Shown here piece after piece: positions 5,820 through 5,959 of a stretch of 5,959 bases of DNA (positions are counted from its first letter, which is position 1; each line of letters starts with the position of its first letter). The DNA is taken from contig CAZPCC010000276.1 in NCBI GenBank assembly GCA_964584905.1, forward strand, positions 1 to 5,959, written 5' to 3'. The notes under the pieces were generated by a model that saw only the letters and a program-made list of their open reading frames with translations, made no database searches and had not been told where the DNA came from. Made by a program: the position numbers and the translations under genes. Origin of the DNA: JALZIF01 sp964584905 (GTDB lineage: Bacteria > Gemmatimonadota > Gemmatimonadetes > Gemmatimonadales > Gemmatimonadaceae).

Positions 5820-5959
5820 TCAAAAAAAGTCCTGCAACCAGAGCTTCACACGCTGCGCGATCCGGTCCATTCCCGGGGTCGTGACCTTCATTCGCTTGGA
5901 GGCGCTGCCGCTGGCGCCAAGGGCCAGGCGATGGGCACCGTATTGGGCGAGCCCCACCA
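5820..5959 (-). CDS. ftsA: Cell division protein FtsA, C-terminal end (partial)
   Basis: The last 45 codons of a gene that enters from the right edge and ends in TGA at 5820-5822; this piece is too short for a simple ORF scan. It starts VGLAQYGAHRLALG, which resembles the final segment of the FtsA actin-like fold. A short Ser/Gly-rich linker follows, and it ends with MDRIAQRVKLWLQDFF. That last stretch alternates basic and bulky hydrophobic residues, as expected for the FtsA amphipathic membrane-targeting helix. FtsA is the actin-like ATPase that anchors FtsZ filaments to the inner face of the cytoplasmic membrane. The family assignment rests on this tail plus its position directly upstream of ftsZ, the usual order in bacteria. 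The final Phe-Phe-stop is encoded by a run of seven T (A on the plus strand, 5822-5828). The ATPase core lies outside the window. Confidence 0.9.
   Translation of the reverse strand, partial: VGLAQYGAHRLALGASGSASKRMKVTTPGMDRIAQRVKLWLQDFF

Overview
The window is GC-rich chromosomal DNA. It carries a cell-division and protein-targeting cluster in which every recognisable gene lies on the minus strand. Read in the direction of transcription (right to left) the order is: the 3' end of ftsA, complete ftsZ, an M23-family (MepM-like) peptidoglycan endopeptidase, a large von Willebrand factor A (VWA) domain membrane protein, and ftsY (the signal recognition particle receptor). This gene order, the Gram-negative style periplasmic M23 enzyme and the sequence character point to a Gemmatimonadota-like bacterium. 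The phylum is an inference from memory and could not be tested by a search.

Layout by coordinate: 1-114 is a repeat tract that runs off the left edge. 115-1047 is ftsY. 1048-1170 is a repeat tract. 1171-2970 is the VWA membrane protein. 2971-3152 is a repeat tract. 3153-4436 is the M23 peptidase, whose TTG start overlaps the ftsZ stop by 4 bp. 4433-5611 is ftsZ. 5612-5819 is a leader holding a perfect DnaA-box match, a possible promoter and a fourth GC-rich inverted repeat. 5820-5959 is the ftsA C-terminus, cut by the right edge. No gene-free stretch exceeds about 210 bases.

How the genes fit together: FtsZ polymerises into the division ring. FtsA tethers that ring to the membrane through its C-terminal amphipathic helix, which is visible here, and binds the conserved C-terminal peptide of FtsZ, also visible. 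The coupled M23 enzyme has all its metal and catalytic residues and probably opens peptidoglycan crosslinks during septation or elongation. FtsY brings ribosomes making membrane proteins to the translocon. The role of the VWA protein is unknown.

The most unusual signal is in the spacers. Each of the four genes that ends in non-coding DNA (ftsA, M23, VWA, ftsY) is followed, within a few bases of its stop codon, by a G-rich short-period (mostly 7-bp) array on the coding strand, then a spacer, then a C-rich inverted counterpart. The repeated word differs in each spacer, but the two arms of one spacer match each other. The one junction without a spacer (ftsZ/M23) has no such element. No CRISPR, transposase, tRNA or rRNA was seen.
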